DNA of 64,000 nucleotides, from assembly GCA_046349615.1 (NCBI GenBank), contig JAXMBZ010000003.1, positions 434,001-498,000 of the forward strand, written 5' to 3'. The stretch is from JADJNY01 sp046349615 (GTDB lineage: Bacteria > Planctomycetota > UBA1135 > GCA-002686595). The notes under the pieces were generated by a model. That model was given only the letters and a program-made list of their open reading frames with translations. It was not told where the DNA came from and made no database searches. Every line of letters begins with the position of its first letter. The stretch's first letter is position 1. The position numbers and the translations under genes are program-made. Positions 52,655 to 61,519 of this stretch are shown here, piece after piece.

Positions 52655-53370
52655 CTCCGCGCGTCCGCGAACGCGCGCGCTGCTGCGAGCGCCGCGGAGA
52701 GCCGAGCGCGCCGCCTCGGGTCGAGCCCGCCCGCGGCCTCGGGATCGCTCCACACGTCCGGAGCGACGCACGCGGCGAGCTGCGCGAACGCTGCGTCGTC
52801 GGGGCAGGCGTTCGCCGCAGCCGTGAACAGGGAGCGAGCGCCGGCCTCGTCTCGGCGCGCGAGGGACTCGAACCCGAGCAGTGCGAGCGCGAACGCTCGC
52901 GCCCGCGGACGCGGGCACGTGAGCAGCACCGCGAGCGGCTCGCGCCCGGCGCGTCCCGTCCGCGCGAGGCGCGCGAGCGCGCGCGTGAGCCGCGCGTCGA
53001 CACCGTTTCCGCGCGAAAGCGCTGCGAGGGCGAGCGCGCGCGCCGAGGGCCAGGCCCGGCGCGGCGCGGCCAGGCAGCGCTCGAGCAGCGGCTCGCGCTC
53101 GACCGCGTCGCGGCGCGCGAACCGAAGCTCGGCGAGGACCGCGGCGCGCACGACGCCGAGCTCCGGGTCGCGCCACAACGCGGCGACGCCGCCGAGCGGG
53201 AGCGAGCGCGCGCGCCACCGCGCGAGGCAGGCGAGCGCCCGGCCCGATTCGAGCGCGTGGACGCGCCGCAGCTCGGCTTCGGCCGCCGCGAACGTGATCG
53301 GAGTCCGGCGGAGGTTCTCCGCGTGCGCCGCCTTCGCGACGACGTCCGCCCCGAGTTCATCGAACTTCAT
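52636..53370 (-). CDS. Helical repeat (HEAT-like) protein, middle gene of a regulatory operon
   Basis: A 244-residue Arg/Ala/Leu-rich protein starting at MKFDELGADVVAKAAHAE. Its repeated helical hairpins (VRAAVLAELRFARRDAVERE, then ARALALAALSRGNGVDARL and RARAFALALLGFESLARRDE) resemble HEAT/TPR folds. No enzymatic or DNA-binding motif is visible. The ATG overlaps the stop of the sigma-like gene (ATGA, 53367-53370), and its own stop lies 19 bases inside the Fis-type regulator gene. By position it may link the sigma-like protein to the AAA+ regulator. I do not recognise a family. Confidence 0.75.
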   Translation of the reverse strand: MKFDELGADVVAKAAHAENLRRTPITFAAAEAELRRVHALESGRALACLARWRARSLPLGGVAALWRDPELGVVRAAVLAELRFARRDAVEREPLLERCLAAPRRAWPSARALALAALSRGNGVDARLTRALARLARTGRAGREPLAVLLTCPRPRARAFALALLGFESLARRDEAGARSLFTAAANACPDDAAFAQLAACVAPDVWSDPEAAGGLDPRRRARLSAALAAARAFADARRWEVRA

Positions 53371-54281
53371 CGAGCTCCTCCTTCGCGCGGCTTCCGCGCG
53401 GCGTACTCCTTCGCGCGAACGCCCGCGTCCTCGCCCCGCGCGCGCGGCGCAGTCGCGACGAAGACCTCGAGCGCGCGCCGGGCGCAACGTGCGAGCTCGA
53501 CGGCAGGACGTCCCGACTCGCGCGCGACCTCGTCGAGCGTCCGTCCGCAGAGCACGAGCTCGAAGAACGCGCTGCGCTCCTCGGGCACGAGCCGATTGAA
53601 CGCCCGGCAGCCGAGCTGCACGGCGCGCGGATCGAGTCCCAGCGGCGCCGCGAGCGCGTGGAACGCACCGGCGTCCGCGGGTTCCTCGACGCGCGCGAGC
53701 TCCTCCTGCTCCTCGCGCACGAGCTCGATGATCGATTGATCGACGAGGCGTTCGAGCCACGTGTGGATGTCGGGCTGACCGTGGTAGCGCGGCGCCCAGC
53801 GCGCGCAGAGCGCGAGCGCGCGCAGGTGCACGCGGTCCGCGTCGAGCAGGAACGCTTGGCGCCGCAGGCGGGCCGCGACGAGACCGCGGACGCCGAGCGG
53901 GTCCTCCGGCACGATGCGCGCGAGGATCTCCCGCGGGCTCGAACCGGCGAGCAAGGGCCTCCAAGCGATCGAGCGCGGCTCCGGCTCGAGCACGCCGAGC
54001 TCCGCTTCGAGCTCCGCGAAGAGTCGGCGCACCGGCGCGGGACGGTCTGCGACTCGCTCCGCCGACACCCCTGGGCTCCGTCCTTCCGCGCGCTCCACCG
54101 CGGGATCGCGGTGCGCGCCGAGCGGGCTCGCTCCGACTCCGCCGTGCGCGGCGGCGTCGACCTCCGCGACTGCGAAGGGACTGCCGGTGAACTCGGAGAC
54201 GTCGGTCGAGCGCTGCGATTCGCTCTCGGCCTCGTCGGCGGTCGCGGCACGTTCGTGCTCGCGACGCGGCGTGCGCTGCAT
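53367..54281 (-). CDS. Sigma-70-like (ECF-type) transcription factor with a long N-terminal extension
   Basis: A 304-residue protein; the ATG at 54279-54281 is the most upstream plausible start and shorter forms are possible. Residues about 1-110 are low-complexity and acidic. Residues about 120-205 show region-2-like helices (VRGLVAARLRRQAFLLDADR, then GQPDIHTWLERLVDQSIIEL and VREEQEELARVEEP). Residues about 235-285 show region-4-like sequence (VPEERSAFFELVLCGRTLDE, then VARESGRPAVELARCARRAL). The match is weaker than for the sigma factor at 38009. It starts an operon with a HEAT-like protein and a Fis-type regulator. Confidence 0.72.
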   Translation of the reverse strand: MQRTPRREHERAATADEAESESQRSTDVSEFTGSPFAVAEVDAAAHGGVGASPLGAHRDPAVERAEGRSPGVSAERVADRPAPVRRLFAELEAELGVLEPEPRSIAWRPLLAGSSPREILARIVPEDPLGVRGLVAARLRRQAFLLDADRVHLRALALCARWAPRYHGQPDIHTWLERLVDQSIIELVREEQEELARVEEPADAGAFHALAAPLGLDPRAVQLGCRAFNRLVPEERSAFFELVLCGRTLDEVARESGRPAVELARCARRALEVFVATAPRARGEDAGVRAKEYAARKPREGGAR

Positions 54282-54692
54282 CGTGCTCCTCCTCGTCGTC
54301 GCTCCGCGCGCGGTTCGGGACGAACCGGGTTCTGGGGGGCCGCGCGGCGCGGGACGAAGGCGAGTGTAGGGAGCTCGCGCGGAACCGCACCGGTCCACGC
54401 GGTCCTGCGCCTCCAGGCGGTCCGCGGAGGAGCGCGTTCGAGCGGAGCTTCGCCCTGCGCCGACAAGGACTTGGGCGCTTCCCGACCTGCGGCGCGCCGG
54501 AGGCGTCGGCGGGATCCACGCCCGCTCGAGGAGCCGCCGAGTTCCCCGATTCTCCGACCGGGGCGCCGCGTCCCGGGCGCCGCTGCAGCGGGCCGTGGAT
54601 GCTCGTTGTGATCGCGTTCGCGCCTCCGCTAGGATCCGTCGGGTTCGAGCGCCGCGCGGCGCTCGCGTCGAGAACCGCCCCCGAGATCCCCC
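54282..54692. other. 411-base divergent region between the sigma-like operon and fabI
   Basis: It holds the promoters of both genes. It is GC-rich without clear hexamers or strong dyads. If the sigma-like gene starts further in, part of its extension belongs here too. I see no small gene. Confidence 0.4.
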
Positions 54693-55466
54693 GTGAACAA
54701 CCTGCTCGCCGGCAAGACCGGCATCATCTTCGGCGTCGCGAACAAGCGCTCGATCGCGTGGTCCTGCGCTCAATCGCTCGCCTCGCAGGGCATGCGCCTC
54801 GCGTTCACGTACATGGGCGACCGCCTCGAGCGCAGCGTCCGCGAGCTCGCGAGCGAACTGCCCGGCTCCCTCTGTCTCCCGTGCGACGTCACGCGCCCCG
54901 AGCAAGTCGAAGAGGTCTTCCGCGCGCTCAAGACGGAGTTCGGCGGCCTCGACGCGATCGTCCACGCGGTCGCGTTCGCGAAGCGCGAGGAGCTCCAGGG
55001 CGACTTCTTCCACACCTCGCGCGAGGGCTACATGATCGCGCACGAGGTCTCCGCGTACTCGCTGACGCAGATCGTGCGGACCGCGCTGCCCCTGATGGAG
55101 GGCCGCGACGGCTCGATCGTGACCTTGACCTACATCGGCGGCGAGCGCGTCGTGCCCAACTACAACGTGATGGGCATCGCGAAGGCCGCGCTCGAGGCGA
55201 GCGTGCGCTACCTCGCGCACGACCTCGGCCCGCGCGGCATCCGCGTCAACGCGATCAGCGCCGGGCCGATCCGCACGCTCTCCGCGTCGGGCGTGTCGGG
55301 CTTCACCGACATCCTCGACTACATCGAGCAGAAGGCGCCGCTCCGCCGCAACATCACGGCGGAGGAGGTCGGCGACGCGTGCCTCTTCCTCGTCAGCCAC
55401 CATTCGCGCGGCATCACGGGCAGCGTGCTCTACGTCGACGCCGGCTACCACGTGATGGGCGTGTAG
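54693..55466 (+). CDS. fabI: Enoyl-[acyl-carrier-protein] reductase (NADH)
   Basis: A 257-residue short-chain dehydrogenase that reduces enoyl-ACP in fatty acid elongation. It starts at GTG 54693. The FabI-specific cofactor motif is GIIFGVANKRSIAWSCAQSL. The catalytic pair is in YNVMGIAKAALEASVRYLA (Tyr-x6-Lys). RVNAISAGPIRTLSASGVSG, then KAPLRRNITAEEVGDACLFL and GITGSVLYVDAGYHVMG complete the family pattern. Triclosan-type inhibitors act on this enzyme class. It is followed eight bases later by the Rsm22-type gene, so the two are likely cotranscribed. Confidence 0.97.
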   Translation: MNNLLAGKTGIIFGVANKRSIAWSCAQSLASQGMRLAFTYMGDRLERSVRELASELPGSLCLPCDVTRPEQVEEVFRALKTEFGGLDAIVHAVAFAKREELQGDFFHTSREGYMIAHEVSAYSLTQIVRTALPLMEGRDGSIVTLTYIGGERVVPNYNVMGIAKAALEASVRYLAHDLGPRGIRVNAISAGPIRTLSASGVSGFTDILDYIEQKAPLRRNITAEEVGDACLFLVSHHSRGITGSVLYVDAGYHVMGV

Positions 55467-55474
55467 TCCGCGCC

Positions 55475-56557
55475 GTGGAGCTCGACGACGCCGACTACGC
55501 GCGCCTCGCGCGGCTGCGCGGGGCCTTCCTCGCCGGACGCGGCCGCTCGCCGTGGCGCGAGCCGCGCGACCTCGAGGTGTACGACGCGACCTTCGCGCGG
55601 CGGATCGCGTGGAAGTGGAGCGCGGTCCTCGACGAGGTCGAGAAGCGCGGCGGCCTCGGCGCGCCGGCGCGCGTGCTCGATTTCGGCTGCGGAACGGGCG
55701 TCGCGGCGCGGAGCTGGCTCGCGCGCGCGGCGGGCGCGGCGACGCGCGAGCTCTGGCTGCACGACGTCTCGAAGCTCGCGCTCGACTTCGCGTGCGCTTC
55801 GATCACGGACGCGCGCGGCGGAGCGGCTCCGAGTTCCGCGTTCGAGGCAGCACCCGCGCCGGACGCGCGGCGGAGCGGCTCGGCTGCGTCCCTTGCGAAC
55901 TCGAGCGGAGCGCCCGCGTCGCACGCCGAGTTGCGCGTCGAGCGCGGGCTCCCCGCCGCGGCGCCGGACCTCCTGCTCGTGAGCCACGTGCTCGGCGAGC
56001 TCGCCTCGGCCGAGCGCGCGGAGCTCGTCCGCCTCGCGCGCACCTCCGCCGCGGTGCTGTGGGTCGAGCCCGGGGCACGCGAGACGAGCCGTGCGCTCGC
56101 GAGCGTGCGCGACGAGCTCCTCGACGCGTTCGACGTCGTCGCGCCGTGCACGCACGCCGAGCGCTGTCCGCTCTTCGCCGCCGGCGCGGACGCGGAGTGG
56201 TGCCATGCCTTCGCGCGGCCGCCGCGCGAGGTCTTCACGAGCTCGACGTGGGCGAAGCTCGGTGCGCGCCTCTCGATCGACCTGCGCAGCGTCCCGTACA
56301 GCTTCCTCGCGCTGCGAAAGAAGACGGGCGACCGCGCCGAGACCGCGGAGTCCGAGCGCATCCTCGGCCGGCCGCGCATCGAGAAGGGCCGCGCGCTCGT
56401 CGACGCGTGCGGGCCGCACGGCCTGCGCGCGCTGCGCCTCGTCGCCCGCGACGACCGAGCGCTTTTCGAGCGCCTCGAGGCGCCGGAAGGCGAAGCGCTG
56501 CTCTACCGCCTCGCCGTCGAGGACGGCCGCATCCGCTCCGCCGAGCGCGTGCTCTGA
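55475..56557 (+). CDS. Rsm22-family ribosomal small-subunit methyltransferase-like protein
   Basis: A 360-residue protein starting at GTG 55475 (ELDDADYARLARLRGAFLAG). The SAM-binding motif is VLDFGCGTGVAARSWL. ATFARRIAWKWSAVLDEV is the family block before the SAM motif, and PCTHAERCPLFAAGADAEWC, then HAFARPP, is the conserved Cys/His region of Rsm22, thought to bind a metal or Fe-S cluster. LRSVPYSFLALRKK follows as in homologues. The mitochondrial relative is needed for small-subunit assembly. An Ala/Ser-rich insertion at residues about 110-150 is not typical. Cotranscription with fabI is likely. Confidence 0.88.
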   Translation: MELDDADYARLARLRGAFLAGRGRSPWREPRDLEVYDATFARRIAWKWSAVLDEVEKRGGLGAPARVLDFGCGTGVAARSWLARAAGAATRELWLHDVSKLALDFACASITDARGGAAPSSAFEAAPAPDARRSGSAASLANSSGAPASHAELRVERGLPAAAPDLLLVSHVLGELASAERAELVRLARTSAAVLWVEPGARETSRALASVRDELLDAFDVVAPCTHAERCPLFAAGADAEWCHAFARPPREVFTSSTWAKLGARLSIDLRSVPYSFLALRKKTGDRAETAESERILGRPRIEKGRALVDACGPHGLRALRLVARDDRALFERLEAPEGEALLYRLAVEDGRIRSAERVL

Positions 56558-56639
56558 ACGCGCGCAGCCGTCGAGTCCGTCGCTCGCGCGCTCGTCCGCG
56601 GACGCCGCTCGACGCTCGCGCGGCGACTCCGGAGCTTCG

Positions 56640-57599
56640 TCAGCCCCCGCCCGAACGCCGCTGCTTCTCCTCGGCCTGGCGCTTTTCCTCGGGCGTCGGC
56701 TGCGGCGGAGGCGGAGCCGGGTGGTCGCGCTCCCACTCCTTCTGCTTCTTCTCGCGCTGCTTCTTCCGCTCGGACTCCTGCGCCGCGTACAGGCGGCGGT
56801 AGATCTGCTGACGGTCCCACTCGAACCACGTCGCCGGCACGTCGCGCCGCGCGCGGACGAGCGCGTCGGCGGCCGCGAGCCACACGACGATCGTCCCCAT
56901 CGCCTTCGGGTGGAGGAGGTCGGACTGGAAGAGCTCCGGCAACTCGCTCGGGAAGATCGTGTTGCCGCGGAGCACGAGCTCCTTGCCCGAGCGCAGCTTC
57001 GCGGAGAGTTCGCCGAGCGGGAACACGACGACGTTCTCGTGCTGCGTCGCCCACGCGCGCAGCCGTTCGTTCATCGCCGCGAGCGCGGCCGCGTCGGGCA
57101 CCTGCGTCGGCTGGAGCATCTGCGGCTTGCCGCCGAGCGCCGAGCTCATGTCGGGCAGGTCGCCGACGAGCAACGGGCACGTGAACGGCGCGAGCTGCGC
57201 GAGGCCGAAGTCGAAGCTCTCGAGGCGCTTTTCGGGCGTCGCGAACTCGCCGTAGCCGAACCAGAAGAGGAAATCGAGCGCGAGCACGAACGTCGGTTGC
57301 TTCTCGCGCGCGTCCTTCGCGCTCTTCGCGCCGACGCCGCGCGGATCGGCGAAGAAGAGGAGCGAGCTCTCGCGCTCCGGCGCGGCGAGGTCGCGCTTCG
57401 CCGCGGCGCGAAGGACGTCCCCCATCCAGACGGGGGCGCCGAGCTCCGCCTGGAGGCCGTAACCCTCGGTCAGGCTCGCTCCGAGGATCGCGACCTTGTC
57501 GAGGAGCGTCGGCGCGTTCTCGGCGGCTTTCGGCGCCGACGGCGGAGCCGCGGGCGTCTGCGGGAGGACGGCGAGGAAGAGCGCGAACAGGTTCTGCAT
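56640..57599 (-). CDS. Exported SGNH/GDSL-type hydrolase-like protein
   Basis: A 319-residue exported protein with a signal-like start (NLFALFLAVLPQTPAAP). Block I of SGNH hydrolases is seen as VAILGASLTEGYG with Ser as the nucleophile (Ala replaces the Asp of GDS). Block V, with the Asp and His, is SDLLHPKAMGTIVVWLA. Block II/III are less clear (GYGEFATP, VVVFPLG). The C-terminal 50 residues are Lys/Glu/Gln/Pro-rich. It would hydrolyse an ester on an extracytoplasmic substrate. The ATG at 57599 is the only start before the signal. It is divergent from the RlmL-type gene. Confidence 0.8.
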   Translation of the reverse strand: MQNLFALFLAVLPQTPAAPPSAPKAAENAPTLLDKVAILGASLTEGYGLQAELGAPVWMGDVLRAAAKRDLAAPERESSLLFFADPRGVGAKSAKDAREKQPTFVLALDFLFWFGYGEFATPEKRLESFDFGLAQLAPFTCPLLVGDLPDMSSALGGKPQMLQPTQVPDAAALAAMNERLRAWATQHENVVVFPLGELSAKLRSGKELVLRGNTIFPSELPELFQSDLLHPKAMGTIVVWLAAADALVRARRDVPATWFEWDRQQIYRRLYAAQESERKKQREKKQKEWERDHPAPPPPQPTPEEKRQAEEKQRRSGGG

Positions 57600-57720
57600 G
57601 GGATCACCGAGCTCGGAACGACTGCCGTGCGGTTCCGGAGCGCTCGGCGTTCTATCATCCCCGCCTCGCGGCGCGACACTCCCCCGTCGGGAACGCGCGC
57701 TCGCTGAATCGGAGCCGACC

Positions 57721-58854
57721 CTGTCCAAGCTGGAGACCTTCTTCGTCACGTGCGCCCCCGGCCTCGAGCCCGTCCTCCACGACGAGGTGCGCGCCCTGCG
57801 CGTCGCCCGCGTCGAGCGCCAGGTGGGCGGCGTGCGCTTCGAGGGCACGCTCGCCGACGCGCGGCGCGCGAACCTCGAGTTGCGCACCGCCGTGCGCGTG
57901 CTCTGGCGCCTCGCGCGCTTCACGGCGGTCGACACGGACGCGCTCTACGAGGGCGCGAGCTCCGTCGACTGGTCGCGCTTCCTCGGCCCCGACGGGAGCC
58001 TGCGCGTCGACGCACAATCGAGCGAGTCGGCGCTCGAGCACACGCTCTTCGTCGAGCAGCGCGTGAAGGACGCCGTCGTCGACCAACTCCGCGCGAAGCA
58101 CGGACGTCGACCCGCCGTCGACAAGGAGCGGCCCGACCTCCCGGTGCACGTGCACCTCTTCCGTGATCGGTGCACGCTCTCGGTCGACACGTCGGGCGAC
58201 TCGCTCCACCTGCGCGGCTGGAGGACGTTCCAGGGCCGCGCGCCGCTCGCCGAGACGCTCGCGGCCGGCCTCGTACTCGCGTCCGGCTGGGATCGACGCG
58301 CGCCGCTGATCGATCCGTTCTGCGGCTCGGGGACCATCCTGATCGAGGCCGCGCTGATCGCGAGCGGCCTCGCGCCGGGGCTCTTTCGCGAGCGCTTTGC
58401 GTTCGAACGCTGGCCCGGCCACGACGCGAAGCGCTGGACGGCCGAGCGCGAGGCTGCGCGCGCGCGCGTGAAGAAGCCTGCGAAGCTCACGCTCCTCGGC
58501 TACGACGCGGACCGCGGCGCGATCGCCGGCGCAAGGGCGAACGCGGAGTCCGCGGGCGTCGCGGACCTCCTCCAGTTCGAGCCTGCGCGCGCCGAGCAGT
58601 TCGCGCCCAAGCGCGGCTGGAACGCGTGGATCGTCACGAACCCGCCCTACGGCGAGCGCATCGGCGGCGAGGGCGACTTGGTCGAGCTTCACGCGCGCCT
58701 CGGCGCGCTCCTCCGCGACGCGTGCCGTGGATATCGTGTGAGCCTGCTCTCCGGGAACGCGCGGCTCGTGCGCGCGCTCGGCATCGAACCGTCCGCTTCG
58801 TTCGAGTTGAAGAACGGCGGGCTCGACTGCACGGTGTCCTCCTTCGTCCTCTGA
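57721..58854 (+). CDS. RlmL/Trm11-type THUMP-domain RNA methyltransferase, apparent CTG start
   Basis: A 377-residue RNA N2-guanosine methyltransferase. The N-terminus LSKLETFFVTCAPGLEPVLH is where family proteins begin, but no ATG, GTG or TTG is near; a CTG at 57721 with GGAG six bases before it is the best start. The THUMP domain is at about 50-160 (VHLFRDRCTLSVDTSGDSLH, then LRGWRTFQGRAPLAETLAAG). The SAM motif is LIDPFCGSGTILIEAALIAS and the catalytic NPPYGERIGGEGDLVEL. It resembles the RlmL half of E. coli RlmKL, which makes m2G2445 in 23S rRNA. Confidence 0.92.
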   Translation: MSKLETFFVTCAPGLEPVLHDEVRALRVARVERQVGGVRFEGTLADARRANLELRTAVRVLWRLARFTAVDTDALYEGASSVDWSRFLGPDGSLRVDAQSSESALEHTLFVEQRVKDAVVDQLRAKHGRRPAVDKERPDLPVHVHLFRDRCTLSVDTSGDSLHLRGWRTFQGRAPLAETLAAGLVLASGWDRRAPLIDPFCGSGTILIEAALIASGLAPGLFRERFAFERWPGHDAKRWTAEREAARARVKKPAKLTLLGYDADRGAIAGARANAESAGVADLLQFEPARAEQFAPKRGWNAWIVTNPPYGERIGGEGDLVELHARLGALLRDACRGYRVSLLSGNARLVRALGIEPSASFELKNGGLDCTVSSFVL

Positions 58855-58874
58855 ATCCCTGCCTGCGAACCACC

Positions 58875-59645
58875 ATGCGCGTCTTCCTCCTCCTCGCCGT
58901 CGTCGCCGGCGCCGCCGCCTGCAAGTCCACGCCGCCCGCCGTCTCCCCCGCCGCCGCAGCGCGTGCGCAGGCCGACGCGGATCCGCACGCCCGAGCGCTC
59001 GCGGAGTCCGTGATCGCGAACCTCGGCGGTTGGAACGGCTGGGAGCGCACACGCACGATCGAGTGGAGCTTCTTCGGCGGCCGTCGGCACGTCTGGGACA
59101 AGCAGACGAACGACTGGCGCCTCGACGACGCGGGCAACGTCGTCCTCATGAACCTCGGCACGCGCGTCGGCCGGGTCTTCGAGAGCGGCACCGAGGTTTT
59201 CGATCCCGTGCGCAAGAAGGAGCTCCTCGACAAGGCCTGGGCGACGTGGACCAACGACTCGTACTGGATGTTCATGCCGTGGAAGCTGCTCGATCCGGGC
59301 GTGAAGCTGCGTCACGCCGGATCGACGACGCTCGCGGGCGGCGAGCCGGCGCAGGTGCTCGAGCTCACCTTCGAAGGCGTCGGGCTCACGCCGAAGAACC
59401 GGTACCTCGTGTACGTCGGCGACGAGAGCGGGCGCGTCGAGCAATGGACGTTCTACCCCGACGCGACCAAGGACGAGCCGCGCTTCACGCTGCCCTGGCG
59501 CGGATGGAAGCGCTTCGGGAGCATCCAGCTCTGCACGGACCACGGCGATCTCCCGGGCCGCGAAGGCAAGGACTGGAAGATCGCGGTGCACGGCGAGCTC
59601 CCGCGCTCGGTGTTCGAGGACCCGAAGGCACCGACGCTGCGTTGA
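58875..59645 (+). CDS. Lipoprotein of unknown function
   Basis: A 256-residue lipoprotein. VFLLLAVVAGAAACKS is a signal peptide with lipobox GAAAC. The mature part begins with an Ala/Pro linker and then SVIANLGGWNGWERTRTIEW, followed by beta-rich sequence (RTIEWSFFGGRRHVWDKQTN, FMPWKLLDPGVKLRHAG, NRYLVYVGDESGRVEQWTFY). This pattern resembles LolA-like or DUF6503-type exported proteins, but the match is weak. It lies 20 bases after the RlmL-type gene, so it may be cotranscribed. No enzymatic motif. Confidence 0.82.
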   Translation: MRVFLLLAVVAGAAACKSTPPAVSPAAAARAQADADPHARALAESVIANLGGWNGWERTRTIEWSFFGGRRHVWDKQTNDWRLDDAGNVVLMNLGTRVGRVFESGTEVFDPVRKKELLDKAWATWTNDSYWMFMPWKLLDPGVKLRHAGSTTLAGGEPAQVLELTFEGVGLTPKNRYLVYVGDESGRVEQWTFYPDATKDEPRFTLPWRGWKRFGSIQLCTDHGDLPGREGKDWKIAVHGELPRSVFEDPKAPTLR

Positions 59646-59711
59646 CGCGCAGGCGCGCGGACGTCGCGCGTGCGGCACACGCAACGCCGGCGCGCGAGCT
59701 CGATGCGGCGG

Positions 59712-60635
59712 TCAGCGCCCCGCGTTCCAACGCTCGCGCTCCGCGTTCGTCACCCACGCGACCTCGCGCATCACCGCGTCGAGCGCGGCGCAGTCGTCCT
59801 CGGTGAAGACGACGCGGCGCACTTCGCGCGTTCCGTCCGGGAGTTCTGCGGCCTGCACGAGGCCGCGGGTGCTGCTTCACGAGAAGAGCGCGCTCTCGGG
59901 CACGACCTCGTACTCGCGGCGCTCGACGTGCGCGGCGTAGAAGCGCGCGCTGAGCGCGCGGTGCGCGACGAGGAGGCGCGCCGCGGCGACGTGGAGGTCC
60001 TCGGAGGATTCGAGCGCGTGCCGACGCTCGAAATCGGACGCCGCATCGACGAGCGCGGGCGGCGCGGTCTCGACCGCGTCGACGGGAAGGGCCGTGATCC
60101 GACGCTCGACCTCCGCGAGCTCGCGCCGGACGACGTCCGCGTCCGACGGAAGGAGCCACGCGACCGGGCTCGCGTTCGGATCGAGCTCGAACGCCTCGAC
60201 GAGACGAACGAGACGAAACCGCGCGCGAGCGAGCGCCTCGAATCCGAGCGGCGCGTACCACGCGGCGAGGCGCACGTCGTCGGCGCTCGCGTCGAGCAGG
60301 AGGCCGGTGAGCTCGGGCAAGCGCGCGTGCATGCGCGCGGCGGGAAGTTCGAGGACCGAAGAAGCCTCGAGCGCGGGCTCGAGGAACGTCGACGCCGGTG
60401 CGCGCGCGGAGAGCGGCTCACGCGAGCCGAGCGGTTCGCGCTCGGTGCCCTCGAGCGTCGCGACGGATGCGAGCGGCGGTCGAGCGTCCGCCGCGGCTCG
60501 GGGGAGGGGGCGCCCGTCGTCGGCGCGCCCGCCCTCGCCGCGGAGAGCGAAGTTCGCGCCGAGCGCGAGGAGCGCGGCGAGGAGCGCCGGGCCCACGAGG
60601 CGCGAGGCGTTCGTCGTGCATCGGGAGTGGAGCAT
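59712..60635 (-). pseudogene. Exported-protein gene interrupted by an in-frame TGA
   Basis: From the ATG at 60635 the frame encodes 252 residues with a signal-like segment (LVGPALLAALLALGANFAL) and helical regions (DASADDVRLAAWYAPLGFEA, DLHVAAARLLVAHRALSARF), ending ...EVVPESALFS at a TGA at 59877-59879. The same frame is open beyond the TGA for 55 more codons to the stop at 59712, with native-looking sequence (GLVQAAELPDGTREVRRVVF, then TEDDCAALDAVMREVAWVTN). The whole reads as one protein of about 307 residues with a single nonsense codon. It may be a recent nonsense mutation, an assembly error, or recoding. I recognise no family. Confidence 0.65.
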
Positions 60636-60707
60636 GGGCGTCGATGTCGAGCGCTCGGCCGTTCCTTGCAGGATTCCAGGCGGAATCCCGGGCGCGCGAC
60701 GCGCTCG

Positions 60708-60929
60708 TCACTCGAGCTCGGCCCAGACGCGCACGGAGCCGTCCTCGTCCACCTCGACCCGGATGCGGTGCGGACGACAGCACACGGGGCAGTCCTCGAC
60801 GTAGCTCTGCTCCGCCCCAGCGCTCGCGTCGATCGGCACGACGATCTCCTCGCCGCACGCACCGCACGTGTAGCGGCCCTCGTCCGCGAGCTCGCGCTCG
60901 CGCCGCGCGCTCCGCCGCCGCTTCGGCAT
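60708..60929 (-). CDS. CPXCG-type cysteine-rich zinc protein
   Basis: A 73-residue protein of the CPXCG-motif family. Two Cys pairs, TCGACGEEI and EDCPVCCRPHRI, flank QSYVEDCPVC and give one zinc site; VEVDEDGSVRV follows as in homologues. The N-terminus is Arg-rich. It starts three bases after the SlyD stop on the same strand, so the two are cotranscribed. Function is unknown; metal binding is clear from the motif. Confidence 0.9.
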   Translation of the reverse strand: MPKRRRSARRERELADEGRYTCGACGEEIVVPIDASAGAEQSYVEDCPVCCRPHRIRVEVDEDGSVRVWAELE

Positions 60930-60932
60930 CGC

Positions 60933-61436
60933 TCAGTGGTGATGACCGCCCGGCCCGTGCGGATGGCCGTGCGACATCTCCTCGAGCGACGCATCGCGGA
61001 TGGCCTCGACGCTGACGTCGAAGCAGAGCACCTTGCCCGCGAGCGGATGGTTCTGGTCGATCGTGATCACCTCGCCCTCGACCGACGAGATCCAGATCGT
61101 GACGCCGCGGCCGGTCTCGTCCTCCGCGGAGAACTGCATCCCGGGCTCGAGCTCGATGTCGTCGGGAAACGCATCGCGCGGCACGCGCTGCACGCCCTTC
61201 GGGTTGTACGGCCCGTAGCCTTCTTCCGGCGGAACGCGCAGCTCGAGACGCTCGCCCACGGACTTGCCGACGAGCGCGTGTTCGAGACCGGGCACGATGT
61301 TCCGCGCGCCGTGCAGGTAGTCGAGCGGCGGCTGTCCGCGCGAGCTGTCGATCGTCACGCCGGACTCGTCGGTGAGGGTGTAGTGGATCGTGACGACCTT
61401 GCCGTCGGCGATGCGCTGCGGGGCGGGATTTGCCAT
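60933..61436 (-). CDS. FKBP-type peptidyl-prolyl isomerase, SlyD-like, with a His tail
   Basis: A 167-residue FKBP/SlyD protein. It starts MANPAPQRIADGKVVTIHYT, the SlyD N-terminus. LTDESGVTIDSSRGQPPLDY, then LHGARNIVPGLEHALVGKSV and EEGYGPYNPKGVQRV are the FKBP half; residues about 75-125 (FPDDIELEPGMQFSAE, then VITIDQNHPLAGKVLCFDV) are the insert-in-flap chaperone domain. The tail SHGHPHGPGGHHH should bind nickel or zinc, as in SlyD. It is located 83 bases after the ZIP-permease gene and three before the CPXCG gene, suggesting a metal-handling operon. Confidence 0.95.
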   Translation of the reverse strand: MANPAPQRIADGKVVTIHYTLTDESGVTIDSSRGQPPLDYLHGARNIVPGLEHALVGKSVGERLELRVPPEEGYGPYNPKGVQRVPRDAFPDDIELEPGMQFSAEDETGRGVTIWISSVEGEVITIDQNHPLAGKVLCFDVSVEAIRDASLEEMSHGHPHGPGGHHH

Positions 61437-61519
61437 GGGATTCTCCGGCCGGAGAGCATAGGGACGCGGCGGCGCGCGGCGAGCCCGAAGTCGGATTCCC
61501 GGACGCGCGCGGCCGCGCG

